Of a DNA stretch of 64,000 bases, positions 43,831 through 53,500 are shown one piece after another. How positions within the stretch are numbered: position 1 is the first letter of the stretch; each line of letters starts with the position of its first letter. Origin of the DNA: Streptomyces cacaoi (GTDB taxonomy: Bacteria > Actinomycetota > Actinomycetes > Streptomycetales > Streptomycetaceae); assembly GCF_006539165.1 (NCBI RefSeq), contig NZ_BJMM01000003.1, positions 310,001 through 374,000 of the forward strand. Direction: 5' to 3'. The notes below the pieces were generated by a model, which was not told the DNA's origin, ran no database searches, and worked only from the letters and a program-made list of their open reading frames with translations. Position numbers and translations under genes: made by a program.

Positions 43831-43890
43831 CCGTCCCTTCCCGACCCTTTCCGTCCCTTTCTGGCCCTTCCTGTCCCTTTCCGTCCGTCC
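43831..43890 (-). repeat. 10-base tandem repeats, purine-rich in the transcript
   Basis: Six 10-base units of the form CCGTCCCTTT (43831, 43841, 43851, 43861, 43871, 43881), with point differences. They fill the gap between the GrpE-like stop and the Hsp70 start. The mRNA reads repeated AAAGGGACGG, each resembling a ribosome-binding site. Confidence 0.8.
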
Positions 43891-43910
43891 CCGCCCCGGC
43901 GCACCGCCCG

Positions 43911-44432
43911 TCACGGCTCCCGCGCTCCCGGCTCGGTTCCGCCGTCCACGGCGATCACCACGGACGCGGGGCGCAGCAGCCGCCCGTGGAACCGGTAGCC
44001 CCGCCGCACCACTTCGACCACCGTCTCCGCACCGGGCCCGGCGCGCTCCGCGGAGCCGGGCGGCTCGCCGTCGGCGTCCGGGGGCCGCGCCCCGGCCCCC
44101 GCTCCGATCCCCGTGCCGTGCCGCGCGCCACGCACCGGACGGACGTCGACGACGTGGTGCGTGAGCGGATCGGCGGCCTCGCCGACGCGCCCGAGCGGCT
44201 CCAGGCCCTCCTCGCGCACGGCACGCTCCAACTGGCGTGCGATGGCCCCGACTCCCGGACCCGGTCCGCCGTCCGGCTCCTGCCCCGCCGCGGGCGCGGC
44301 CAGCAGCCGGTCGAAGGAGTCCAGGACGTCGATGAGCCCGTACATCAGCCGCTCCGTCCGCGCCCGGTGCGCGTCCTCCTGACGCCGCAGCGCCCGGGCA
44401 CAGGCCCCCGCATCCGGTTCCCGCACGCTCAT
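43911..44432 (-). CDS. GrpE-like nucleotide-exchange factor
   Basis: A 173-residue protein. A helical N-terminal region (RRQEDAHRARTERLMYGLIDVLDSFDRLLA) is followed by the GrpE-type end VVEVVRRGYRFHGRLLRPASVVIA, the small beta domain that opens Hsp70's nucleotide cleft. The middle is enlarged by a Gly-rich loop (GTGIGAGAGARPPDADG). ATG 44432 is chosen because GAGGAG lies 6 bases upstream; an ATG at 44480 overlapping the previous gene has none. It directly precedes the Hsp70 gene. Confidence 0.82.
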   Translation of the reverse strand: MSVREPDAGACARALRRQEDAHRARTERLMYGLIDVLDSFDRLLAAPAAGQEPDGGPGPGVGAIARQLERAVREEGLEPLGRVGEAADPLTHHVVDVRPVRGARHGTGIGAGAGARPPDADGEPPGSAERAGPGAETVVEVVRRGYRFHGRLLRPASVVIAVDGGTEPGAREP

Positions 44433-44460
44433 TTCCGGCTCCTCGCTCACTGGTCCCGGC

Positions 44461-44907
44461 TCACTCGTCGAAGCGGACATGGGTGCCCGGCTCGCCCGGC
44501 GGCCCGCCGAACCCGGGCACCTCGGGTGGTACGGGCGGCTCCGGCAGCGGCACCCCGTCCAGCTCGTCCACCAGCCGGACGGCGCCCTCCCACGGCAGCG
44601 CCAGAGACGCCTCGGCCGACGGCGGGACGCCCGGTGCGGCCAGCGCCCGCTCCGTCTCCTCCAGCGCCCCCGCGACCGCCTCCGGCAGCCCGACGCGGTA
44701 GAGCAGCAGATCTGCCGTCAACCGGCCGCGCAGCGAGCGCAGTTCGCTCCAGGCGCGCTGCGAACGCGGCGTCAGCATCCGCCGCTCCAGCAGCTCGAAG
44801 GTGAGGTCCCGCAGCTCGGCCTGCGTCGTCGACGGTGTGACGCCCGCACCGGCCAGCACCTCGTACGGGTAGGGCCCCCGCCACGCCGTCGAGGGATCGT
44901 GGATCAC
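44461..44907 (-). CDS. J-domain-like protein (no HPD seen)
   Basis: A 148-residue protein. Its N-terminal half (YPYEVLAGAGVTPSTTQAEL, WSELRSLRGRLTADLLLYRV) resembles the opening helices of DnaJ J-domains (YEVLGV..AT..EI) as seen in degenerate J-like modules, though the catalytic HPD is absent. The C-terminal part is Pro/Gly-rich. A near-duplicate of the module sits inside the TPR giant next door. Its place before grpE and the Hsp70 gene suggests it targets Hsp70 to partners. GTG 44907 follows GGAGGAC and overlaps the upstream stop (GTGA). Confidence 0.6.
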   Translation of the reverse strand: MIHDPSTAWRGPYPYEVLAGAGVTPSTTQAELRDLTFELLERRMLTPRSQRAWSELRSLRGRLTADLLLYRVGLPEAVAGALEETERALAAPGVPPSAEASLALPWEGAVRLVDELDGVPLPEPPVPPEVPGFGGPPGEPGTHVRFDE

Positions 44908-47900
44908 CGTGCGTCCTCCCTCGCGCCGTCCCCTTCCGGGCCCTCCGCCCGCCACCGGACAGCGGCGTCCAGCAGGGCCGCCCTGATGACAGGGTCCGCC
45001 GGGTCGGCGCGGGTGGCCCGGATCAGATAGTGCAGCCCCCACAGCCGGTTGCCGCGCCGGCGCTCCTCCTCCGCCCGGCCCGCCAACCACCGTGCCCAGC
45101 CCGGCAGATCGCTGCCGGCGCCCGGCTCGTCACCGAGCCTGTGCATCATCGACCGGAACTCCTCGATGTCGGCGCCCACCAGCACCGCCGCCTCCAGCGC
45201 CTCCAGCGCTTCCCTGAGCACCGGCAGGAACCGCCGGTAGGTCGGCGCCCGCTCCAGGCCGGTGTGCAGGATCTCCAGGACCTCCAGCAGCTCCGCCAGC
45301 TTCCCCGACGCCCCGTTGTGCCGCTCGTCGAGCGTCGAGACCAGCGCCTTCGCCAGATTCCTGCGCGCGTTCAGCGCATCCGGGTTGACCCGCACGGCCC
45401 GGCGCAGGTCCGACTCGGCGGCACGGAAGTCCGGCGCGATACCGAAGTCCTCGCAGCGGTTGCCCCGCCACACGCCCCGCGCCGACAGCAGCTGTGCGAA
45501 CGTCGTCTCCAGCTGTTGGCCCGACTCCTGGTCGAACGGGCCCAGTTCACGCACCCGCTCCACCAGCCGCACCGCCTGGTCCAGCCGCTCGCCCTGCTGT
45601 GCGTCGTTCTCCTCGGTGAGCGCCTTGGCCCGGCCCAGCGCGGTCCGTACGACGGCGCGCTTGGTGCGCACCTGCATGCCCGCGCAGCGCGCCACGGCGA
45701 TCGCCTCCCGCCACTGCTCCAGCGCCAGCCCCGGCCCGTCGCCGCCCGCCCCGCCGGACGCCAGCGCCGTCCGGGCCAGCGCGAGACGCACCTGCACCGC
45801 GAGGTCCACCGCGTCGTCCAGCAGCCGGGCACGCCGGTCCGGCAGCCGCAGATACGCCGGGTTGCGGCGCAGGAAGTCCGCACAGTGCCCGCACTCCCGC
45901 AGATGACCACCCGTACCGCCGGGTGCCGGGCCGGCGCAGTCGGCCGACAGCGCGGACGCCGGATCCAGCGGCGGCAGCGCACGCAGCGCCTGGTCGAACT
46001 TGTGCAGCCGGTGCAGGGCGTGCGCGGGCCGCAGCTCGGAGAAGGCCAGCCGCAGCTCCCGCGCCGCGTACGGGCCCGGTCCCCGCTCGCGCCGCGCCGA
46101 CTCGTCCAGCCTGGCGACCAGTTCGGCCAGCGGCAGCTCCAGCCCCAGCAGCCGCACATAGCCCGGCCCGCAGGCCAGCGTGCGCACCGGCTCCCCGCCC
46201 CCGGACGCGCCGCACCCCGAAGCGCCGCCCGCCAGGATCCCGCCCACATCCCCCAGCTCCCGCGCCCCGCTCAGCTCCGCCTCCAGCGTCTCGCCCAACA
46301 CCCGGTAGGCGTCGGCCTGTTCGGCACGGCCCGCCTCGGTGTGCCGCTGCTCGTACGCGGCGAGCCGGTCGGAGAGGAACTGGCCCAGCTCCCAGCGCAA
46401 CCGGTCGGTGTCCACGGGGGACAGCTCGCACGCGTAGCAGGCGGCCCGCTCCCGCCGCCAGCCCTCCCAGTGCCCGTCGTCCGTCAGGAGCGTGGCCCAG
46501 TACGCCAGCGCGTACTCCCACACCGTCACGGCGTGCTCCCACGCCCCGCTCTCCTCCAGCTCCCTGGCCTGCCACAGCCGTGCCACGGCCAGCCCGTGCA
46601 GCACGCCCGTGTCGCCGGGCGCGGCCCGCAGCATGCGCTCCCACTCGGCGACGGCCGCCTCCCTGCCCCGGCTCAACAGCAGCAACAGCGGTGCGTCGCG
46701 CGGGAGTTGACGGCACAGCGCACCCAGGAGGTCCGTCCCGCCGCCGGGCGTCAGATCCGCCAGCCGGGCCCGCAGCGTCTCCGGCTCGTGCACCCGGTAC
46801 AGCAGCGCGTCCAGCCGCAGCCTGCGCCGCGTCGCCCGCAGCTCCTTCCAGGCGATCCGCTCCGGCCACGACATGGTGACGCCGCGCTCCATCAGCGTGT
46901 ACGTGGCGTCCCGCACCTCCGCACAGGTGGACCCCGGCCCGATACCGGCGTCCCGCAGCGCCCGGTACGGGTTCTCCACCGGGTCCTCCAGCGCGAACGG
47001 ATCGGCCACCAGCGCCGCACGCGTCAGCTCCTCCGCCCACGGGAACAGCTCCAGCAGCCGCAGCAGCCGGCTGCGGCGCACCTCGGCGCCCTCGTGGCCG
47101 CCGCGCGCACGCCCGTACGCCTCGACGGCCGCCCGCCAGCGGCCGGCCGCCTCCAGGGACCGCCCCCGCGCGTAGGCGAGCCGCTGCGCCGCGTCCCGCC
47201 GGCCGCCCGCCTCCCCGAAGGCGTCAGCGGCACGCTCCCACTGCTGGAGCGCCTCCGCCGCCCGGCCCCGCGCGTACCCGGCGACGGCGGGCGCGTCCCG
47301 GTACGCGCCGAGCGCCCCGGCGAACGAGGCGGCACCCGGCCAGTCCGCCTCCTCCTCGGCACAGCGGGCCCGGGCGTAACCGGTACGCGGCCGCACGTCC
47401 TCGAAGTCCACGGGCAGAGCGCGGAACGCGGTGCACACCCGCTGCCAGCGCACTCCCGCGTCCGTGCCGGAACCCCCGGGCTCCGCCGTCTCCTGCTCGG
47501 CCTGCCGCTCGGCGAGCCGGGCCCGCGCGTACCCTCGCCACAGGGCCACGTCCCGGTGGCCCTCCGGCAGTTCCGCGAACGCCTCCAGCGCCTCCTCCCA
47601 GCGGCCGTCGAGCGCGTGCACCCGGCCCCGCGCATAGCGGCGCCGCAGCCCCAGACCGGCCTCGTCGCCCGCCCGCGCCGCGTAGCACTCCAGGGCGCCC
47701 CGCCAGTCGCCGACGTCCTCGGCCCGCCTGCCCCGCGCCAGCGTCCGCAGCAGACCCACCCCGCCCTCCCGGCCGGCGTCCGCGATCCCGTCGAGCAGCC
47801 CCAGCACCGCGCCCCTCTCGCCCCGCGCCATGGCCTCACGGGCCCGCGCGTACTGGCGCCGGACGCCGACCTCGCCCCCGGCGTACCGGTCGGGCAGCCC

Positions 47901-48107
47901 GCCGAACCCGTCGATGACCCCGGCCCAGTCGCCCTCGGCATCGGCCTGCCGGCCCCGCACGTACCGCGCGCGTTCGGCGGCGCCCGGCAGAGGCGGCGCC
48001 GCCCGCGCGAGCGCGGCGTACAGCTCGCCCGCCCCCGCCCAGTCCCCGCGCTCCTCACAGCACCGGCCCGACGCGTAGCGGCGCCGCGCCTCCGCGTCCG
48101 TGTGCCC
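44904..48107 (-). CDS. TPR/J-like C-terminal part of the CHAT giant (out of frame with its N-terminal part)
   Basis: About 1,067 codons continuing the CHAT-TPR protein in the +1 frame. The first ~330 residues are TPR-like repeats with a YARGR..E..GDW..A signature. They lead to a J-domain-like module (NPYRALRDAGIGPGSTCAEV, WKELRATRRRLRLDALLYRV), helical repeats, and a Cys-containing module (LRECGHCADFLRRNPAYLRL). More TPRs end the protein. No start codon with a ribosome site lies near the beginning of this segment; the repeat array simply carries on from the upstream frame. One base too many in the C4 run 48105-48108 explains it: either a sequencing error or a real inactivating change. Confidence 0.8.
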   Translation of the reverse strand, partial: GHTDAEARRRYASGRCCEERGDWAGAGELYAALARAAPPLPGAAERARYVRGRQADAEGDWAGVIDGFGGLPDRYAGGEVGVRRQYARAREAMARGERGAVLGLLDGIADAGREGGVGLLRTLARGRRAEDVGDWRGALECYAARAGDEAGLGLRRRYARGRVHALDGRWEEALEAFAELPEGHRDVALWRGYARARLAERQAEQETAEPGGSGTDAGVRWQRVCTAFRALPVDFEDVRPRTGYARARCAEEEADWPGAASFAGALGAYRDAPAVAGYARGRAAEALQQWERAADAFGEAGGRRDAAQRLAYARGRSLEAAGRWRAAVEAYGRARGGHEGAEVRRSRLLRLLELFPWAEELTRAALVADPFALEDPVENPYRALRDAGIGPGSTCAEVRDATYTLMERGVTMSWPERIAWKELRATRRRLRLDALLYRVHEPETLRARLADLTPGGGTDLLGALCRQLPRDAPLLLLLSRGREAAVAEWERMLRAAPGDTGVLHGLAVARLWQARELEESGAWEHAVTVWEYALAYWATLLTDDGHWEGWRRERAACYACELSPVDTDRLRWELGQFLSDRLAAYEQRHTEAGRAEQADAYRVLGETLEAELSGARELGDVGGILAGGASGCGASGGGEPVRTLACGPGYVRLLGLELPLAELVARLDESARRERGPGPYAARELRLAFSELRPAHALHRLHKFDQALRALPPLDPASALSADCAGPAPGGTGGHLRECGHCADFLRRNPAYLRLPDRRARLLDDAVDLAVQVRLALARTALASGGAGGDGPGLALEQWREAIAVARCAGMQVRTKRAVVRTALGRAKALTEENDAQQGERLDQAVRLVERVRELGPFDQESGQQLETTFAQLLSARGVWRGNRCEDFGIAPDFRAAESDLRRAVRVNPDALNARRNLAKALVSTLDERHNGASGKLAELLEVLEILHTGLERAPTYRRFLPVLREALEALEAAVLVGADIEEFRSMMHRLGDEPGAGSDLPGWARWLAGRAEEERRRGNRLWGLHYLIRATRADPADPVIRAALLDAAVRWRAEGPEGDGAREDAR

Positions 48108-50529
48108 CGTGCGCCTCCGCCGCCCGCTCCCAGTCGCCCGCGGCGGCGGCCAGCCGGCCCGCCGTGTACGCGGCGCGCGCCGCCACGTCCCGGTACCCGT
48201 CCGGCAGCGCCGCGAGCAGCCCGGCGGCCCCCGGCCAGTCCCCGGCGGACTCCGCCTCGACCGCCCGCGCGTACACCTGCGCACGGGCCCGGCCCCGCCA
48301 CGGTTCGACGGCGCAGCCATGGGACTCGGCGGCGTCCAGCTCCGCCAACGCCCGCGGCCAGTCCGCCTCGACGGCCGCGGCGCAGCCACGCGCCAGCAGC
48401 AGCCGCGCCGTGCCGTCCGGGAAGCGGGCGTCGTCCCGCAGCGGTGCGAACGCCTCGGCGGCCTGCGCCCACCGCCCCGCGGCCTCCGCCGCCCGGCCCG
48501 CCGCATAGCCCGACCAGCCCGCGTCCACGAGGCCCAGCCGGGCGGCAGCGCCGAACTCCGCGCAGGCCGCCGCCCAGTCACCCGCGTCCGCGGCCGCACG
48601 GCCCCGCACCAGGGCGGCGCGCGCCGGCGCGTCGGCGGACGCGGGACGGCCCGCCGGGCAGCGGACGTACGCCGCCTCCGCGCGCCGCCAGTGGCCACGC
48701 GCCTCGGCGGCCCGACCCGAGGCGTACGCGCCGCCGGCCAGCAGGTCCGGGTCGTCCGGACGGTGACCGAGCACCTCCCCGTACACACGCTCCGCCGCGT
48801 CCCAGTCGCCCGCCTGACGCAGCCGCGCCGCCTCACCCACCAGCGCGTCGATCCGCACCTGGTGCTCGGCCGCGGTCCGCAGCCCGGTCACGCCCGCACC
48901 GCCGCCGAACCCGGCGGGACGGACCGCGAGCACCTCCTCGCACCGCTCCAGCGCAGTACGCCACTCGCCACGCCCGGCCGCCGCGCGGGCCTCCCCGAAC
49001 AGCCCGGCCAGCGTGCCCAGTTCGGCCACCTCGGCACGCAGACAGGCCGCCCAGCTCTCCGGCAGACCGCCCTGCGGCTCGGCCGCCAGCCGCGCCAGCC
49101 GCCGCTCCGCCTCCTCGGCGTCCGCCTCCGCCAGCACCGCGCACAGCTGCCGCACCGCCGGCCAGGCCCGTTCCAGCCGGGCCTCCTCGCACATCCGGCG
49201 CTGCTCGTCCTGGAAGCGCTCGGTGTCGATACGCAGCTTCCGCAGCACCTGGCCCCACTCGCCCAGCGTGCCCAGATGCCGCGCGGCGGCCATCACATCG
49301 GCCGAGGTGACGTTGCCGTCGTCGCTCTCCACCAGCCGCACCGCCCGGGCGCCCGCCTGCACCGGGTCCGGGGGCGTCTCGTGGCTGTCGCGCACCTCCC
49401 GCATACGGAACAGCCGGCCGTGCCGGAACTCCTCGTGCACGAACAGTGCGGGCGTCGCCCACTCGATCGCCGTGTGCCCGGGCAGATGCGCCATGCCGCC
49501 GCGTGCCGCCGCCACCGCCTCGTCGAGCGTCCGGTTGGCCGCCAGCTGCTCGAACAGCACCGGTGTGAACCGGCCGGCGGAGACGCCGGTCACCCGCCCC
49601 CGCATCGCCACCACCGCCGGCAGCCCGTTGCCGATCAGTGCCTGCGCCAGCCCCGAGAACGGCTCCGCGCCGGTGCTGTCGGCCCCGAAGCAGACATTGA
49701 GTGCGACCAGCCGCAGCTGCGGCGCACTGAGCAGCAGCCCGCTCAGGCTGCTCGCCGGCATCCAGTCGCAGCGGCCGTCGTCCTCCAGACACAGCTGCCC
49801 CGTCCGCCGCTCGTGGTCGTAGGCACCGTGCGCGATCAGCAGGACGGCGGTGGGCAGCGCCGGGCCGGACACCAGCTCACGCTCCAGCGAACGCCGGCTC
49901 GCGTGCTCCAGCACGGTCACCTCGAAGGCCACATCCGGCAGCCCCCGCAGCAACGCCGCCACCTCCGGCTCCGCGTGCAGCGGCGGCAGATCCGCCGCCT
50001 CCGGCGAGGCGACGGCCACCACCAGCCGGGTACGGCTCGGCGGCGACTCCGGGCCGGGCAGCCGGCCCCACGGCGGCTGCCCGGGCAGCGAACGCACCAG
50101 CGACAGCTCCGGATTGAGCGCCATGTCCTGCATCGGCTCCTGCGGCGGGGCGCACAGCGCCTCCACCGGCAACTGCCGCATCCTCGGCGGCAGTTCGAAC
50201 CGCACCCGCAGCCGGCGCGGCGTCCGAAGCCCCTTCACCCGCTCCACGGCCTGCTCCAGGCAGGGGCCCAGCGCACCGCCGAACAGCAGCCCGTGCACCT
50301 CCCGCCCCAGCTCCCGCACACCCACCACGGTGTCCCTGCCCCCGGTCGGCGCCAGCCCCGACTCCACCTCGACGAGCTTCTCCCAGCGCGCCGCACACCC
50401 CGCCGCCCCCGCCTCGTCCAGCCGGCGCACCTCGGCGGCCGAGGCGGGCCCCGAGGCGGTCAGCAGATAGCGGGACGCACCCACCGGGCACGCCCTGACC
50501 CGCAGCTCCTCGTACTCCTGGAGCGTCAT
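48055..50529 (-). CDS. CHAT-domain (caspase-like) protease with TPR repeats, N-terminal part
   Basis: An 824-residue frame. Residues about 100-420 form a CHAT caspase-like protease: His234 (LLIAHGAYDHE) and Cys280 (ALNVCFGAD) are the expected catalytic pair, followed by GLAQALIGNGLPAVVAMRG. TPR-like repeats (YASGRAAEARGHWRRAEAAY) follow. The final residues after GDWERAAEAHGAH are out of register with the repeat pattern; the repeats resume in the +1 frame, so the intact protein should be about 1,874 residues, ending at 44904. CHAT proteases are common effectors of bacterial immune systems. ATG 50529 follows GGAGG and overlaps the upstream stop (ATGA). Confidence 0.86.
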   Translation of the reverse strand: MTLQEYEELRVRACPVGASRYLLTASGPASAAEVRRLDEAGAAGCAARWEKLVEVESGLAPTGGRDTVVGVRELGREVHGLLFGGALGPCLEQAVERVKGLRTPRRLRVRFELPPRMRQLPVEALCAPPQEPMQDMALNPELSLVRSLPGQPPWGRLPGPESPPSRTRLVVAVASPEAADLPPLHAEPEVAALLRGLPDVAFEVTVLEHASRRSLERELVSGPALPTAVLLIAHGAYDHERRTGQLCLEDDGRCDWMPASSLSGLLLSAPQLRLVALNVCFGADSTGAEPFSGLAQALIGNGLPAVVAMRGRVTGVSAGRFTPVLFEQLAANRTLDEAVAAARGGMAHLPGHTAIEWATPALFVHEEFRHGRLFRMREVRDSHETPPDPVQAGARAVRLVESDDGNVTSADVMAAARHLGTLGEWGQVLRKLRIDTERFQDEQRRMCEEARLERAWPAVRQLCAVLAEADAEEAERRLARLAAEPQGGLPESWAACLRAEVAELGTLAGLFGEARAAAGRGEWRTALERCEEVLAVRPAGFGGGAGVTGLRTAAEHQVRIDALVGEAARLRQAGDWDAAERVYGEVLGHRPDDPDLLAGGAYASGRAAEARGHWRRAEAAYVRCPAGRPASADAPARAALVRGRAAADAGDWAAACAEFGAAARLGLVDAGWSGYAAGRAAEAAGRWAQAAEAFAPLRDDARFPDGTARLLLARGCAAAVEADWPRALAELDAAESHGCAVEPWRGRARAQVYARAVEAESAGDWPGAAGLLAALPDGYRDVAARAAYTAGRLAAAAGDWERAAEAHGAHGRGGAAPLRVGPVL
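48105..48108 (-). other. Frameshift point in the CHAT-TPR gene
   Basis: A run of four C (GGGG in the transcript). With three, the sequence reads through as HGHTDAEARRRYASGR in perfect register with the neighbouring TPR units. Confidence 0.75.
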
Positions 50530-53500
50530 CCGCCGTCCTCCCAGCCGGAGTCGAGATCCGCCCGCACCTCGTCGCGCAGCCCGGCCAGCGCGGCATCGCC
50601 CGGGAGCCGGCCCAGCGCCGCGTCCAGCCGCGCGACCGCCTCGCGCAGCGTGCGCACCCCCGCCCGGGCGCTGCCCGCCCGCCGCCGCTGGACGGCCAGC
50701 ACGTGCAGCAGCCTGCCCAGGCTCAACTGCGCCCGGTACAGATGCGGGTTGAGCGTGACGGCCCGGCCCAGATCGGCCACCGCCGGCTCCAGCCGCTCGG
50801 GGCCCGCCGCGCGCAACGCCTGCGCGCCGCCCGCCAGCACGGCGTTCGCGGAGGCGATGCCCCGGTCCGTGAGGGCCAGCGCGAGCCTGCCCTCCAGCCG
50901 GTCCCGGTCGTTGGCGCCGACGATCGCGTACGCGGCCTCCAGCACCGCCACCGCGACATCCGCCCGCCGGGCCCCGCGCAGCGCCGTTGCCGAACCCAAC
51001 GCCAGCTCCACGACGGCCCGTTGGGTCTCGCGGTAGCGGCCCAGCGCCCTGCTGAGGACGAAGGCCCTGCGCCAGGAGTGCCACGCGGCACGCGCGTCCG
51101 GCTCGGCCGCCGACAGGGCGGCACGGCCCTCGTCGAGCAGCGTGTCGAGCGCCAGGGCGAGCGCGTCCCCGGCCAGCAGCCGCGCCCCGTCGGGCCACCC
51201 GGCGTAACCGGGGTTCGCCCGAGCGAAGTGGCCGCAGCCCGCGGCGCACACCAGCGGCCCGTCCGGCACCTCCCGGCCGTCGGTCCCCCGCACCGGGCTC
51301 CCGGCCCCCGACACCCGGCAGGGCACACAGCGCAGATCCACCCGGGGCGCGGCCACCCCGCCCGGCGAACCCTGGACGGTGCCCAGCCGCGAGAACGCCT
51401 GCCGCAGCCGCCGCCCCGCCGACGCGTCATCCAGCGCGGCGACGAACGCCCCGAACTCCCGCTCCAGTCCCAGCTCGACGATGCGCAGCGGACCGCACAC
51501 CAGAACGCCACCACCGGGGACCGGAAATCCTCCGACCGCCGCCAACGCCTCGGCACCCCCGCACTCGCTCCGCAAGACGGCAGACACGGGGCCCGCCCCG
51601 GTCCCTGCACCTGTTCCTGCGCCTGTGTCCGTATGCGCGGGAGCACTTGTGCCGGTGCCGGTGCGCGCGTCCGGGCTTCCGTGTGTCTCCGGGCTCGTGC
51701 TCGTAGGGGCGTCCGTGCCCGGGTTCGTCCTCGCGTGGTCGGCCGTGTCCCCGCGCGGGGGAGCGCCTCCGGCCAGGGGCCCGTCGTCCGGCTCCGGTTC
51801 CGGTTCCGGTTCCGGGAGGAGAGAGGTCACCAAGTCCCGGGCATACTCGCGGAGTTGGCCGAGCAGTGTGGTGGGTATCTCGGTCGCGTACCGGCGTTCG
51901 GCGTCGGTGCGGAAGCGCTCCCAGAACGTGTCGTCGTGCAGCAGTGCCGCCCACGCGGCGGCGCACCGCTCGCCGAGGTCCGCGGCCGGTCCCGCTGCCG
52001 CTCCGTCCGCGTCGTCCGTGTCGCCCGAGCCGCCCGCGCGGAGCGCGTTGAGCAGGACGACGGCGTAGAGATGGTTGAGTTCCGGGTCCGTCGGCGCGCG
52101 GCGCACACAGTCGGCGAGCAGCTCGGCGGCGGCTTCCCGTCGGCCGCTCATGGCCAGGACGACGGCTCGGAGCGGGCCGGGGACGACGGAGCCCCGGGGC
52201 ACGGCCGTGCCCGCGTCGGTGGGAGCGGGGCGGTGCCCCGGGCTCCCGGAGCCGGAGCGGGAGTACGGACCGAGAGCGGAACCGGAACCGGCGGCGGAGT
52301 CGGAACCGGAGGCGTTCGGAGTGTGGTGTGCCCCGGCGGGGCCGTCGACCGCCCGGCCCGGCCCGGACTCGGGCCCGGGTTCGGGCCCGCCCTCGGGGCT
52401 CTCCAGGGCGGGGAAGAGGAGGTACGCCGTGGTCAGCAGGGTCGCGGCCCGCTCCCACCGGGGCGTGCCGCTGTCGTGCCGGCCGCCGTGTGCCGTGCCG
52501 TCCCGGCCGGGGCCGCCCGCACCGGGGGAGTTCGGGCTGGGACCGTCCCGCCCGGGGCCGTCGGGGCCGGAGCCGTCCGAGCCGGAGCCGTCCGGACCGG
52601 GGACGTCCGGGCCGTCGGTGTCCGTGGCTCGGGGGCGTGCCGTCCGTCCCCTCAGCGCCGTCAGTCCGGCCTTGCACAGCAGCAGGGCCAGTTCGCGTTC
52701 CGGCCTGCCGGGCGTGTCCGTCCCGTCGAGACGGTTGAGCGCCTCGGTGAGGTGTCCGGCCCGGGCGTGGGCCACCGCCCGCCACGGCCCCGGGGCGATG
52801 TCAGCGGCGGCGCGCCGCCCTGCCCGGTACCGGCATTCGGCGAGCAGTTCGTCGCGCGGGGTGCCCGGCGCCAGCGGCGCGAGCGTGTCGGCCGCCTCTC
52901 CCCACCGGCCGTCCCGGACCCGCAGCGCGGCCAGCGCGAGCGCCGCCTCCGCCGTGCCGGGCGGGTCCGCGCCGACGGGTCGGCCGGGCGCGCACAGCAG
53001 CTCCAACTCGCGCTCGGCCGCCACGTGTTCGCCGGAACGGTACCGGCACAGGGCGAGTGCGTGGCGGAACCGTACGCCGTCGTCCGGGTGCAGCCGGAGC
53101 GCCTCGGACCACAGCTGCGCCGCCCGAGCGTGGGCACCGGCCGTGAACTCCAGCCGCGCCGCGTAGGAATGGCCCCGGTGGTCCCGCGGCCGACGTGCCC
53201 GTACGTCCTCCAGGTGGCGGCGTGCGTGTGCCCGGGCGCCGGGTTCCCCACGGACCGCCAACTGCCAGACGGCGTACAGCCGCAGCTCGGTGACGGCCTC
53301 GTCCAGGGTGCCCGGCGGCCACCACGGTGTGCAGCGCACGAGTTCCTCGACGGCGTCCCCGAACTCCTTGCGGCGCACCAGGGCACGGGCGTTCGCGTAG
53401 CGTGCGCACGCGGCGAGCCGCGCCAGGTCCGCGCGGTCCGGGTGGCGCAGACGGAGGGTCTGCCAGGAGCGGTGGGCGAGGCGGTGGCGGCCCAGCCGGT

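Noticed and set aside
48055..48104. The GRGGAAPLRVGPVL tail as the true end of the CHAT protein
   Set aside because: It breaks the TPR register, while the +1 frame continues it exactly, so the tail is an artefact of the frameshift.
45030..49310. A 1,426-codon open frame on the plus strand
   Set aside because: It is antisense to the CHAT/TPR genes; its protein is Arg/Pro/Gln-rich without motifs. GC-rich genes routinely leave such open antisense frames.
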